Below are positions 54,243 to 63,740 of a stretch of 64,000 nt of DNA, piece after piece. Made by a program: the position numbers and the translations under genes. How positions within the stretch are numbered: the stretch's first letter is position 1; every line of letters starts with the position of its first letter. The notes under the pieces were generated by a model that did not search any database, was not told where the DNA came from, and saw only the letters and a program-made list of their open reading frames with translations. Source of the DNA: Cryobacterium shii (GTDB lineage Bacteria > Actinomycetota > Actinomycetes > Actinomycetales > Microbacteriaceae); the NCBI RefSeq assembly GCF_004402595.1, contig NZ_SOFY01000005.1, forward strand, positions 27,694 to 91,693, written 5' to 3'.

Positions 54243-54693
54243 TCACAGCGGAACGGCCTCGGCGACCGCCCGGTCCCGAATGGCGCCTTCGGCCCGGTCG
54301 CTCATCACATATGTGCACGCCGAGGAGACTCTCGAGGTCGAGGACGAGTCCGGCCGCATCGAGGAGGGACGCCGCGGGGTCGAAGGTGACGAGGAGATCG
54401 ATGTCGCTGCCGACGGCTTCCGTGTCCCGGGCGATGCTGCCGAAGACCCGCACGTTGCCGGCGCGGCGACGGCCGGCGAGTTCGAGCACGCTGTCGCGGT
54501 TGCGACGCAATACAGCCGCCGGCCGTTCGGCGGTGGCGGCCAGGATGCGGGAGAGGGTCCCGGGCCGAGGTTGCACGCGACCGGCCTCGTAGGCGGAGAG
54601 ATTCGGCTGCGGCACTCCGGCGCGCGCGGCCAGCTGGCTCTGCGAGAGTCCGGCCCGGGCGCGCGCCTCGAGAATGCGGCTTGACGTGCTCAT
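54243..54693 (-). pseudogene. Xre-MNT fusion antitoxin, frameshifted near its end
   Basis: An HTH domain (ILEARARAGLSQSQLAARAG, residues 7-60) is fused to a minimal nucleotidyltransferase with VRVFGSIARDTEAVGSDIDL, the GSxxxx-D-x-D motif. After LDLESLLGVHI the expected end (MSDRAEGAIRDRAVAEAVPL, stop 54243) is one frame over; the frame as read runs on to 54130. Xre-MNT proteins neutralise HepT and repress their operon. Start ATG 54693 is clear. The loss affects only the last helix, so partial function is possible. Confidence 0.75.
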
Positions 54694-54743
54694 GCCGGAA
54701 CTTTAGCTCCGGGCTATAAGGGGGGCGCTCGACGCCGCGCCCA

Positions 54744-54838
54744 TGCATAACTCCTGCAAATCGGTGAGTGTTCCCGCACGTTCAGCGTGATTTCGCGGGT
54801 GAGGAAACTGGAGGTGCAGAATCTGCAGGAATTATGCA
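54744..54838. repeat. Inverted repeat G
   Basis: Arms of 18 bases around TGCATAA.TCCTGCA (54744-54761) and TGCAGGA.TTATGCA (54821-54838) pair with two mismatches. The 59-base centre holds TTCCCGC/GCGGG and CACG-TTCAG-CGTG stems. It separates the MNT/HepT remnant from the end of the Wadjet operon. Confidence 0.85.
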
Positions 54839-54930
54839 CGACTCGCGCGGGTCACCGCACCGGCGTTCGCGCTTCACCGGACTGGTGTTGAAGTACGACT
54901 GCTCGAGCAGGTGCAGAACCCGTACGTGCG

Positions 54931-56181
54931 CTAGTCGACGCGCAGGTCGTCCAACAGATCCGCGAGCACCGACTCTTCCTCCACCCGCAGCCGCAGTTCT
55001 TCCATCGCCCCGGAGAGCCCTCCGTCCCAGGGGGTGTCGCCAACGGCACCCGAGAACACCGATGTGGAGAGACTCGACGCGCACGCGCTGCGGTAGTCGG
55101 TCTCGCCGAAGCGCCACGGCGTCCACGGCACGCTGCGAGCAACCGTGCGCGCGATCGAAAGTCCGCCGGCGTCGAAATCTCCGTGGTAGCGCAGGCGGGC
55201 GCCGCCGTCGACGAGCTGGGTGAGCAGACGGATGACTGCAGCTCCCGGCTGTCCATTGACGCAGACGAGAGGGACAGCGCCAGCGCTTGCGCCGAACCGG
55301 TCGGCAGCCGCAGCGATGACCGCCGGGTTCTCACAGACCGACACGAGCAACGGTGCGCGGCCGATGTCGTCCACCGCCAATTGCCGGTAGGTGAGCACCG
55401 CCGGCTGACCTGCCTCACCGAGCGCCGCGAGGGCGCGGGCCGTCGGCGAGGTCAGGCCGCCCGGCAACCCGAGGGCCAGCACGGTCGAGGACAATTCGTC
55501 CACGACAACCCCACAGGACTGCCAGGCGTCCCGCCTCCACCGAGAGCCGGTCCCCGGCGACTGGCCGGTCGCTGCCGCCGCAAGCCCGACGGCGAGCGGT
55601 CCGAGCGGGGTCTTCGGGTCGAGGGCATGCGCATCGCCGAACAAGCGAGCCGCGAGAACGCCGAGCGGCACCCCCTCCACCGGCAAGGCCCGCGCGAGCA
55701 CGCCGAGCTGAAGCGACATCTCGTGGGCTGCCGCGGCGGATGCCGTCGCTCGCCGCAACGCTCCCGACCTGTTCACGTTCTCCACCCACCCGGAGAGCTG
55801 GGGCCGATCGTTGGCGATCAGACGCAACGCGTCAGAGACCTCATGCCAACTCTCCCGCTCCGCCCGACGCACGTCCGGGCCCACGATGGGGCCTACGAGC
55901 GCAACGACCGCGGATGCCAGCCCAGCGGGCCACGCATCGCGCCGCAGCATCACGTCAAGCTGGTCAAGCGACACGGACGCCGACGAGCCCGACCGGACAG
56001 GTCGTCCGATGAGGCGGCCAGCCGCCATTCGTTCTGCCGTGCTCGCGCCCTGCTTCGTCACGGTTCCCTCGAGCGTGCCCTTCTGCTCCAACCGGGCACG
56101 CATCCGTTCCAACAGCCAGGCCGTCTCCGGCGAGCCGAGCAGGCGCCTGATCCTGTCTGTTCCTTCGGCAGACGGGCTCAC
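54931..56181 (-). CDS. jetD: Wadjet JetD nuclease subunit (TIGR02679, DUF3323-DUF2399)
   Basis: A 416-residue protein, last gene of the operon. The N-terminal 240 residues fit DUF3323. The C-terminal DUF2399 Toprim-like domain shows the metal glutamate in VSVCENPAVIAAAA, then LVCVNGQPGAAVI, and the aspartates in RYHGDFDAGGLSIA. In studied Wadjet systems JetD is the endonuclease that cuts circular plasmid DNA after loop extrusion by JetABC. GTG 56181 overlaps the jetC stop as GTGA, so translation is coupled; a longer frame to 56403 only reads jetC sequence. Confidence 0.88.
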   Translation of the reverse strand: MSPSAEGTDRIRRLLGSPETAWLLERMRARLEQKGTLEGTVTKQGASTAERMAAGRLIGRPVRSGSSASVSLDQLDVMLRRDAWPAGLASAVVALVGPIVGPDVRRAERESWHEVSDALRLIANDRPQLSGWVENVNRSGALRRATASAAAAHEMSLQLGVLARALPVEGVPLGVLAARLFGDAHALDPKTPLGPLAVGLAAAATGQSPGTGSRWRRDAWQSCGVVVDELSSTVLALGLPGGLTSPTARALAALGEAGQPAVLTYRQLAVDDIGRAPLLVSVCENPAVIAAAADRFGASAGAVPLVCVNGQPGAAVIRLLTQLVDGGARLRYHGDFDAGGLSIARTVARSVPWTPWRFGETDYRSACASSLSTSVFSGAVGDTPWDGGLSGAMEELRLRVEEESVLADLLDDLRVD

Positions 56182-59100
56182 CACAGCCCCCCGTCGGCAG
56201 CTGCAGCATCGACCGCGACCGCATCGACGACAGCCGTGCGCCGGCGACCGTCCCACCTCCACCGTTGGACATGAACCGCGTCGCTGCCGTCGAACCGGGT
56301 CAGCTGGGAAATCGCGAGTCCGGGCACTTCCGCGTAGCATCCCCACTCCCGTTCGCTCGTCATCACCACGTCGAGGTCGAACTCCGCCAACAGCCCCAGG
56401 CAACTCGCTCGCGAGTTGTCGTCGACGCCCGCGAAGGCCTCGTCGAGCATGATCAGGCGGGGAGCGTTCGGGTTCGTTGCGGTTCGGTAGTGCGATGAGG
56501 CGGCGGCGAAGAGGGGGATGCTCGCCGCGAGCACCCGCTCACCGCCGGAAGCCGGTCCGGTGGCGGACTTCCACGAGCCGCCCTGCTGGCGCTCGACGGT
56601 GAATTTGTGCCACCGGCGATAGTCGAGCGCTTCGCCGAGGTGGTCGTACCAGTTCCCGGCCTCGTCGGCGTCGCGAACCTCCCCGATGCGAGCCTGAAGG
56701 AACGCGCCCAGCGCCGCCCGGTCCTCCTTGTCCCACACATCGGCGCTGGTCGAAAGCAGCCGACGGGTCGCGATGAGTCCCGTGGGGCCGTCCGAGCGCG
56801 GTTTCCACAGCACCCGGAGGATCATGCCGGTTGTGGTGGGCCGTGAACGCAGCTCCTCGTTGAGCTGCACGATCTGCCGGTCGGCATCCCCGATCAGCTC
56901 AGACAGCTGCGCCCCGACCTCGGTGACGAGATGCGACTCGATGATGTCGCGCTCTCTCGTGCTGAGCAGGAGCAGGTGCTGCTCGATCTGGCCGCCGAGT
57001 TGCTGGGCGAGTTCAACGAGCAGCATCTCCCGGCCGCTGAAGGTGACGACGACTCGCACGCCGTCATCGTTGGGGTAATAGGCCGCCTCATGCCCGTGCC
57101 GACCCAGCGACCGCTGCAGATCGGCGAACTCGGTGAACACCTGCGATTGCAGCCGGCTGTACCGCTCGTCGGATGCGTCGAGGTCCGGCATTGCCGCGTC
57201 GATGGCGCGGGCGAACTGCACGCCCTTCGTCACCGTCCAGTCCGCTTCGCCGCCGGCGTCCGGTTCGACCACGCCAAGATCGGCCAGGGCGGCGACCTGC
57301 ACCAGCCCCAGCGTGGTGGTACGCCGCAGCGCCGCGACCGCATCGACCCGAGCGGAATGAGCGCGGTCCTGATCGCCACGGATGCCGCGCAACCGCTCCA
57401 GGAGACCCGCCTGGCGCTGCCCCTCGACTCTCTCCGTGTCGACCAGACAGCGCAGTTCGGTGACGATCGCCTTCAAGCGATGTTTTACCTGGGCCACCCG
57501 ATCGCGGTAGCCCTGCACGTCGGCGCCGAGCCGTCCGCGCATCGTGGCCAGGTAGCTCCGGCTGCGGGTCAGTTCGGCGGTCGCCGCCTCCCGCTCGTCC
57601 GCCGAACGCACCCGTTCTACAAGCGCGGCGGCGAGCCAGGTTTCGGCACGCGCGAGCTGACGAGCCACCTCTGCACGACGCTCCACCTCGCGCCACAGGT
57701 CTGCGGCCCGCTTCTCGTACTCGGTCAGGGACGCCCCGAGCCCCCGGATCATGTCGACATCCGTGGGCAGCCGCAGTGATGCGGCATCCGCCGCGAGCTC
57801 CGCAGCAGCTTCGTCGCGCGCTCGACCGGCGACAGCGTTCTGTTCTCGCGCCTCCTCGCGTTCGACCGTGCACCGCGCAACGTGATCGGCCGCTCGTGCG
57901 GCCGCCCGGTCCGCTGTCTCGAGTGCCGTCGGATGCGGCACCGAGGTCTGCTCCCGCTCGACGACCCGCGCCCGCGCTGCGAGACCCTCGAGGTCAGCCG
58001 TGAGGCCACCCTGCCTCGCGGCGATCAGGTCGAGCTCGGAGTGCGCCTCTCTCAGCCGCTGTTCGCGCGCCGCTTCCCGTGCGCTCTCCCCCACATATCG
58101 AGCCGACTCAGTCGACCAGGCGCCGCGGGCCGAACCCAAACGATAGCTGCCGGTCAGGCCCACCCAGACCGGAGCCTGGTCACCGTCCACATCGCTGTCG
58201 GCCACGGCGATGGCGCGCAGGACCGCCTCGATCGCGTCGACCGTCACCGCAGAGCCTGCCGGCGGCTCGGCGACGAGTACGGATTCAAGGGTGCGAGCGG
58301 ATGCCGCGCCCTCCGACGGTCGCAGCAGCAGCTGTCCATCGAGGGGCTCGCGCAGCTCCCCACCGGGCATCACCACGGCCGTGAGCAGCCCGCTGCCCTC
58401 GAGGGCCGCCTCGAGGCCGGCCCTCGAGGCGGCGTCGAGGTCATCGCGGAAACTGACCGCGCGCCAGAGCGGAATCGAGCCCTCGGGTGCGACGGCGCGG
58501 GCCGGTGGAAGGGTCGGCTCCACCACCTGGCCCCGCTCGAGTCCGGCGATCTCGGCGCTCAACACCGTGTACTGGGCCGCGAGGGTCTTCAATTCATGTT
58601 GCGCGGCGGCGCGCTGAAGCTGCAGTTCGGACTGCACGCGCAGCGCGTCCACCCGCAGGGCGCCGATGGCGGGGTTCTCAGCCGTGCGGTGGCGCACCCA
58701 GTCTGTGAAGGCACCGAACGCGTCATCGGACACGGCGAGCTCGGTCAACCCGGCGAGTACGATCTCGACGTCGGAGATGTAGGAGTCGACGTCGATCTCG
58801 ACCGCGGCATCCGCGAGCGAACGTACGTCGGTCGCCTCGGCGAGACGGGTCCCGGTTTCGGCCTCGCGTGCGGCCGCAGCCGCCGTGCGCGCCTCCGCCT
58901 GCTGCAGCGCGGCGATCAAGGCGACCACCCGCTCGAGCGCGTCGCGCAGGCGAGCGACTCGAGCGGCAGCCGCGGCACGTTCGTGCTTGAGCGCCGCCTC
59001 GAGCCCTTCAGCAGGCAGCCCGTCGAGGGCACACTGATCGTGCACGAGTCGCGCGTCCAGGGCCGCGGCCATCGCGGCGGCCCCTGCGTGGCGCAGCCGC

Positions 59101-60329
59101 GCCTCCGCTGCCGCGACCGCGGTGCGGTCTTCCGCGGCCTCCGCCTCGGAGGTGCCGACTGCCGCATTCGCGTGCTCCAAGCGTTGCTCGGCGGAATCCG
59201 CCCTCTCCCCGGCAGTGGCGGCCGCAGCATCCGCCCGCTCGAGGAGGACTTCGCTCTGGGCGTGCTCACTGTCCCGCAACGCCTCTTCCTCGGCATCCAG
59301 CGTGCCGCGTTCAGTGCGGAGCTCGGCGCTGGCGGATGCGACGCCGGCCAACGATTCCTGCAGCCGGTCCAGCTCCGCGGTCACCTCGAGGATGGCGCGC
59401 CCGTACTTGTCGTGCTCGGACTGTTCGCGGCGCGGACCGGCGGCCTGCCGTTTGAGCATCACCTGCGCGTACCCGCGGTAGTGATGGAGGAAACCCTGCA
59501 CCGCCTTCTGCGCGGCCGCGAGCTGCTGCACCTCGTCGCGCTCCTCATCGAGCGATCGCAATCCGTCGGCCACCGACTTGATGACATCGTCACTGACCGG
59601 GGTCAGGGCGCGAGTCAACGCCTCCGACAGGGCGGCCTCGCTCGGTTTCTTGGACAGCTGCGGAGCGCGGATCTGAAGCAGCAGCTCGATCAGCTCCGCG
59701 TAGCGCCGCTCGCCGAGGCCGAACAGTTTCGAGTCCACCGCCTGCCGGTATTCGGCTTTGGTGTCGTAGACGCGCCCAGTGTCGCCCAGGGCCTGGGCGA
59801 GGCGCTCGCGACCGAGCGCGAGACGGCTCCTGTCGATCAGGTCGAGCGTCTCCCCCACGCGTTGTTGCGTGACGAAGAACCAGTGCTTGGTGATGCCCCG
59901 GCCGCGCGCAGCCTTGAGACCGGCGCCGATCGTGACGAATTGCGGCTCGCCGGCATCGTCGATGCGGCCGAATTCCAACCAGCTGTAGCCGAGCCGCTCG
60001 CTGTTCGGGTGCTCGTCGCCGAGGAGCAGGTTCCACTCCATGCGCTTCTGCCGGTCGCCATCGGGTTCAACCCGTTGCGGTGACAGGTCGCCGTCGAGCA
60101 GGAACGGCAAAGTCAGAGCCAGCACCTTGGACTTGCCCGCGCCGTTGTTGCCCCGGAGCAACAATCGGCCATCGACGAAGGGGAACTCTTCGTTGTCGTA
60201 GTAGAACAGGTCGACCAGGCCGAGGCGCTGCGGCTGCCACCGCGCGCTGGTCGGAACCGGCAGCGAAGAGGTCACGGTCTCCGGGTCGCTTTCACCGGCG
60301 CTGAGGGATGGTGCGATGTCGAGGGTCAC
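56178..60329 (-). CDS. jetC: Wadjet JetC SMC-like ATPase (TIGR02680)
   Basis: A 1,383-residue SMC-type ATPase. The N-terminal head has LLLRGNNGAGKSKVLAL (Walker A, K66); two long coiled-coil arms (about residues 260-560 and 740-1100) flank a hinge-like globular segment near residues 600-730. The C-terminal head has signature SGGERVLAA near 1260 and Walker B LIMLDEAFAGVDD with D1296 and E1297. It forms the motor that extrudes plasmid DNA loops with JetA and JetB. GTG 60329 overlaps the jetB stop by four bases. Confidence 0.92.
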   Translation of the reverse strand: MTLDIAPSLSAGESDPETVTSSLPVPTSARWQPQRLGLVDLFYYDNEEFPFVDGRLLLRGNNGAGKSKVLALTLPFLLDGDLSPQRVEPDGDRQKRMEWNLLLGDEHPNSERLGYSWLEFGRIDDAGEPQFVTIGAGLKAARGRGITKHWFFVTQQRVGETLDLIDRSRLALGRERLAQALGDTGRVYDTKAEYRQAVDSKLFGLGERRYAELIELLLQIRAPQLSKKPSEAALSEALTRALTPVSDDVIKSVADGLRSLDEERDEVQQLAAAQKAVQGFLHHYRGYAQVMLKRQAAGPRREQSEHDKYGRAILEVTAELDRLQESLAGVASASAELRTERGTLDAEEEALRDSEHAQSEVLLERADAAAATAGERADSAEQRLEHANAAVGTSEAEAAEDRTAVAAAEARLRHAGAAAMAAALDARLVHDQCALDGLPAEGLEAALKHERAAAAARVARLRDALERVVALIAALQQAEARTAAAAAREAETGTRLAEATDVRSLADAAVEIDVDSYISDVEIVLAGLTELAVSDDAFGAFTDWVRHRTAENPAIGALRVDALRVQSELQLQRAAAQHELKTLAAQYTVLSAEIAGLERGQVVEPTLPPARAVAPEGSIPLWRAVSFRDDLDAASRAGLEAALEGSGLLTAVVMPGGELREPLDGQLLLRPSEGAASARTLESVLVAEPPAGSAVTVDAIEAVLRAIAVADSDVDGDQAPVWVGLTGSYRLGSARGAWSTESARYVGESAREAAREQRLREAHSELDLIAARQGGLTADLEGLAARARVVEREQTSVPHPTALETADRAAARAADHVARCTVEREEAREQNAVAGRARDEAAAELAADAASLRLPTDVDMIRGLGASLTEYEKRAADLWREVERRAEVARQLARAETWLAAALVERVRSADEREAATAELTRSRSYLATMRGRLGADVQGYRDRVAQVKHRLKAIVTELRCLVDTERVEGQRQAGLLERLRGIRGDQDRAHSARVDAVAALRRTTTLGLVQVAALADLGVVEPDAGGEADWTVTKGVQFARAIDAAMPDLDASDERYSRLQSQVFTEFADLQRSLGRHGHEAAYYPNDDGVRVVVTFSGREMLLVELAQQLGGQIEQHLLLLSTRERDIIESHLVTEVGAQLSELIGDADRQIVQLNEELRSRPTTTGMILRVLWKPRSDGPTGLIATRRLLSTSADVWDKEDRAALGAFLQARIGEVRDADEAGNWYDHLGEALDYRRWHKFTVERQQGGSWKSATGPASGGERVLAASIPLFAAASSHYRTATNPNAPRLIMLDEAFAGVDDNSRASCLGLLAEFDLDVVMTSEREWGCYAEVPGLAISQLTRFDGSDAVHVQRWRWDGRRRTAVVDAVAVDAAAADGGLW

Positions 60330-61492
60330 TGCTTTCGGGCTCCGATTATTGTTGGTGCAGCCAGGGCGAATCGAGCGAGGGCGGGCAGCACGCGGATGAC
60401 GTCACCGTCACGGGCCACGAGACGAAGAGCGAGGAGCCGGCCGAGAGCCGTCTCGACCAGTTCGGATGCGGCTTCCGCCGCGCCCTTGCGCCAGTACCTG
60501 GCGTAGTCGGGGGCAATGGATCGGACATGCACCACAAGGGTGTCGACACGGGACTCCGCCGCCCCGGACTGCGCCAGCAACTCAGCCAGCAGTAGGGTGA
60601 CGTGGCCCTCGGTGCCCTTCTCAGGCATCCGCACGTCGCTGAAATCGTCATCGAAGTCCACCATGGCGATCCCTTCCTGACGGATCTCTGCGACCAGCCC
60701 GGTGCATTCGGTGATGCGGCGGCAGATCAGTGCGCGTTGGCTGCGCAGGTATGCGGTCTCCTCCTCGGTGAGCTCGTCGAGGTAGAGCACGGGATCGTCG
60801 AGCAGACGCCGGGTGAGGGTGTGCCGCAGGCGCAGATTGCGCAACTCAGCGGTCGGGGCCGTTCCCCGATCCCGCATGCCCGCGGTGCGTTCGCTGAAAG
60901 CCGTGGCGGCGATGGTCGACGGGCCCCGCCGGGTGACCAGCAACTGCGACAGCACCCGTCGAGACACGTCATAAAGCGCATCGCCCGCGTTGCGCACGAA
61001 TTCCTCTTCATCGCCCGCGACCCGGGCGAGCACGCCCCACTCCAGGAGCAGCTGCACAGCGGCGACGAGGTCGCTGCGCTCCTCCCTGGTGCCCAGCTCG
61101 AACGCGAAACCCGCGGCGACGAGTTCGGGGGCGGCTGCGATGACCATCACCTGTTCCGCCAGGCGCCCGAGCGCGATCTGGGTGTCACTGCGTTCGAGAA
61201 CGGACAAGCTGAGCATGAGGAGCACATACCTGCGGCGCGAGAACGGCATGCCGCCACGGCGGGCGGCGAACGGATGCGTCGCGTCCTCCAGCGAGGCCGG
61301 CTCGCGTTCGAGCCGCACCACCTCACTGTCGACGTGCAGCGCCCACCCGGTGTTGATCTCGAACCATTCCGTGAGGGTGCTCGCGTGTCGGCGCACGAGA
61401 CGATACCGGTCCTCGTCGGTGGACCGGATGAGCGGGTGGCGCAGCAGGAGGCGCGCCGCCCTCTGCTGGTCGTCTACGGCCGAAACGCTCAT
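60326..61492 (-). CDS. jetB: Wadjet JetB kite-type subunit (TIGR02678, DUF2398)
   Basis: A 388-residue protein of the DUF2398 family, with tandem winged-helix features: AARLLLRHPLIRSTDEDRYR at the start, LMLSLSVLERSDTQIALGRL in the middle, and EEETAYLRSQRALICRRITE later. In condensin-like defence complexes this position is the KITE subunit that binds the kleisin. ATG 61492 overlaps the jetA stop as ATGA. Confidence 0.88.
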   Translation of the reverse strand: MSVSAVDDQQRAARLLLRHPLIRSTDEDRYRLVRRHASTLTEWFEINTGWALHVDSEVVRLEREPASLEDATHPFAARRGGMPFSRRRYVLLMLSLSVLERSDTQIALGRLAEQVMVIAAAPELVAAGFAFELGTREERSDLVAAVQLLLEWGVLARVAGDEEEFVRNAGDALYDVSRRVLSQLLVTRRGPSTIAATAFSERTAGMRDRGTAPTAELRNLRLRHTLTRRLLDDPVLYLDELTEEETAYLRSQRALICRRITECTGLVAEIRQEGIAMVDFDDDFSDVRMPEKGTEGHVTLLLAELLAQSGAAESRVDTLVVHVRSIAPDYARYWRKGAAEAASELVETALGRLLALRLVARDGDVIRVLPALARFALAAPTIIGARKQ

Positions 61493-63165
61493 GTCACCTC
61501 CGCGAGTGCAGCCGCGGCGTGCGCGCCCCGGGTGCGCTCATCGCGCTCTCCCTCGATGTCCGAAACGGGCTCTCCGGCGGAGGCTAGATCGGCGCCGTCC
61601 GCCATGAGGTCAGTGATGCGCACCAGGTGATCGGGTCCGCGGAGGGTGCCTCGCTCCGTCTCGAGCGCGACGAAGCCGGCCTCGGACATCGGTGTCAGTT
61701 CGATGCTCATGGTGCCATCGCTGGACGCGGTGTGAATCGGTCCCCCGTCCGGCGGACGGGCCACGAGTGCGTCGCCGAGGAGGGTGAGGAACAGTCCGAA
61801 GGCCGTACTGTCCAGCCCGGCGAGCGCGCTTAACTCAACCGTGCCGCCCGTCGCGAGCCTCTGGCGGGCGGCAGCGATCTGTTCGGACTGCTGTCGCACC
61901 TGGAGGGCGATCAGGGCCCGGGCAGCCGAGCGGTCGACTACCTGGTTCGGGCGTCCCTTCCGTTCATAGGTGCCGGTCTTTCGCAGTTGCGGGGAGATTT
62001 CGATCGGTGGGGCATCCGCCCAGGGAGCGCCGACGAGCGTCGCATCGTCGCTCCAGTGCTGCCAGGTTTCGGAGTCGACGGTCAAATGCCGCGCAGAGTA
62101 GAGCCCGAATGCTGCCCGCGCCAGCCGGTGCCGGTGGTCGTCGGTGGGTGCCTCCTGGAACCACTGCGCGAGCCGCAGGTAGTCGGTGGACCGGTCTGAG
62201 CGCCCGGAGCGTCGGGCATTGACCGCTCGCACAGCGTCGAGCAGCGCGGGGATCGCGGCGAGGGCCGCCATCCGCAGGAGCTTGGCCTGGCTGTCGCGAC
62301 CGTTGCCCGAGAGGAACCATGATCGCAGGCCCTCCCAACGATTGGTCCAGACGGCGTAGTGGCGGGCTGCTTCGACCAACGACTGCGCATCGTCGGGGTC
62401 GGGGGCTTCGGCGGTCGCGTCCCGGTCGGCAAGGGCCCGGAGGGCACGATCAACATTCTCGCTGCCGGCTCTAACCAGTAGTTTCGCGATTTGCGGTCCG
62501 CGCACCGTGAGGTCCTGAATGAATCGTTCAAGGTACTCGACCAGTCGGGACTTGTAGGCAACGAAGGCGGCCTCGTCGGTTTCGGTCAGGTCGATGGTGC
62601 GCTGCAGCGACGCCATGAACGCGCTCGCGTTATCGGCGAGTTCGGTGAACCGCATGGTTAGCGCGGCCAGGGTTTGCTGCAGCATGCCCAGGTCGAGGGC
62701 ATCGGCCTCGATGAGCGTGACGAACTGGTGGAGCGTCACCGCGATGTCTTCGAGGGCGACGCTCTGCAGGGCGCCCCGGCGCCCGAGGGTCTCCTCGAAT
62801 CGCTCCAGGGCGCGCTCGGCGGCCTCGCCCGCTTGGCTGAGTTGGAAGAGGTGGCGCTTGCGATAGAAGTCCTCGACGTGAACGACTCGCCCGGTGTCGG
62901 GCGAGGCCAGGAGATTTCCCCAATCCGCCAGGGAGTCCAGGGCGGCGGTGACTGCTTCGATGGTCAGCGCGTCGCCAGGATCTGCGCCATCCGCCGCGGC
63001 GTCTCGCCGAAGCTGGCTGAGCACGTCGTCTGGCCGGAGGTGAACCTGAAAGCGCTCTTTGGCCGTCACGAATGCACCCAACACCCGGCGATAGGCGTCA
63101 CTGTTCTGCGCGTTCAGGTGGCTGAACACGCTGAAGTCAGGTGCGGTCTGGCCCCGAGCGGACAC
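61489..63165 (-). CDS. jetA: Wadjet JetA kleisin-type subunit (TIGR02677, DUF2397)
   Basis: A 558-residue DUF2397 protein, first gene of the operon. The start DFSVFSHLNAQNSDAYRRVL and the VHVEDFYRKRHLFQLS stretch are typical; long helices follow, as expected of a kleisin bridging SMC heads. The frame allows GTG 63174, but there GGGGAG touches the start; GTG 63165 has GGAGGTG six bases upstream and is preferred. The promoter must lie in the low-GC DNA between 63175 and 63430. Confidence 0.88.
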   Translation of the reverse strand: MSARGQTAPDFSVFSHLNAQNSDAYRRVLGAFVTAKERFQVHLRPDDVLSQLRRDAAADGADPGDALTIEAVTAALDSLADWGNLLASPDTGRVVHVEDFYRKRHLFQLSQAGEAAERALERFEETLGRRGALQSVALEDIAVTLHQFVTLIEADALDLGMLQQTLAALTMRFTELADNASAFMASLQRTIDLTETDEAAFVAYKSRLVEYLERFIQDLTVRGPQIAKLLVRAGSENVDRALRALADRDATAEAPDPDDAQSLVEAARHYAVWTNRWEGLRSWFLSGNGRDSQAKLLRMAALAAIPALLDAVRAVNARRSGRSDRSTDYLRLAQWFQEAPTDDHRHRLARAAFGLYSARHLTVDSETWQHWSDDATLVGAPWADAPPIEISPQLRKTGTYERKGRPNQVVDRSAARALIALQVRQQSEQIAAARQRLATGGTVELSALAGLDSTAFGLFLTLLGDALVARPPDGGPIHTASSDGTMSIELTPMSEAGFVALETERGTLRGPDHLVRITDLMADGADLASAGEPVSDIEGERDERTRGAHAAAALAEVT

Positions 63166-63205
63166 CTCGCTCACCTCCCCTTCACTCGGCTTTGATCAGA
63201 ACAAC

Positions 63206-63409
63206 TCACAGTCCGTGACTCGTCACGGTGATGACCCCGAATTCATCATGCAGCATTCCTCTGACATGGGCGGTCACATAACTCTGTAGACCAGAATGGG
63301 GTATCGATTTTGGAGGGATCATCACAGACGCATCTTTCAAGCCTATTTCCATCTTTTTGAAATTCAAAAAGACGCTAATACTCTTGCTATGGATCTTTGC
63401 GCCCGTCAA
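63206..63409 (-). CDS. Candidate low-GC small protein (67 aa) upstream of jetA
   Basis: A frame from TTG 63409 encodes KSISVFLNFKKMEIGLKDAS and ends SYVTAHVRGMLHDEFGVITV. Codon use is markedly AT-rich compared with all neighbours, so the DNA is foreign. It could be a leader gene, a remnant of a mobile element, or non-coding promoter DNA; the TTGACG at its start also looks like a -35 box. No family recognised. Confidence 0.25.
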   Translation of the reverse strand: MTGAKIHSKSISVFLNFKKMEIGLKDASVMIPPKSIPHSGLQSYVTAHVRGMLHDEFGVITVTSHGL

Positions 63410-63439
63410 GTTATTGAGACAATCTGGTGTGTTTTTCTT

Positions 63440-63740
63440 CTACGCCGCAGCCTTGTGGCGGCGGTCGTGGTGAGCGGCCAGCGCGGCGGCCGGTTGTAGT
63501 CCTCCGTTGTGCCAATGAGGGCGACGCCGGTTCTACCAAGATTCGATGTATTCCATCACCGCGGTCCTCGCGGCGAGGTGGTTTTCGAAGTCGCGCTGGT
63601 AGTACATTTCCGTCTTCAAGTGAGAGAAAAAACTTTCCGCAACAGCGTTGTCTCAGCACACGCCGATGGCTCCCATCGACTGCGTGACCCCGTTCCCGGC
63701 GCACCATTTCTGGAACTCACCCGAGGTGTATTGGGCGGAT
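63440..63740 (-). pseudogene. IS3-family transposase remnant
   Basis: The C-terminal third of an IS3-type DDE transposase: TSGEFQKWCAGNGVTQSMGA, then DNAVAESFFSHLKTEMYYQR with the catalytic glutamate, HLAARTAVMEYIESW and NRRRPH. Two in-frame stops interrupt it (TGA in the CWDNA motif at about 63655 and TAG after ESW), and the 5' part ends at the IS30 boundary near 63741, so it is dead. Confidence 0.85.
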
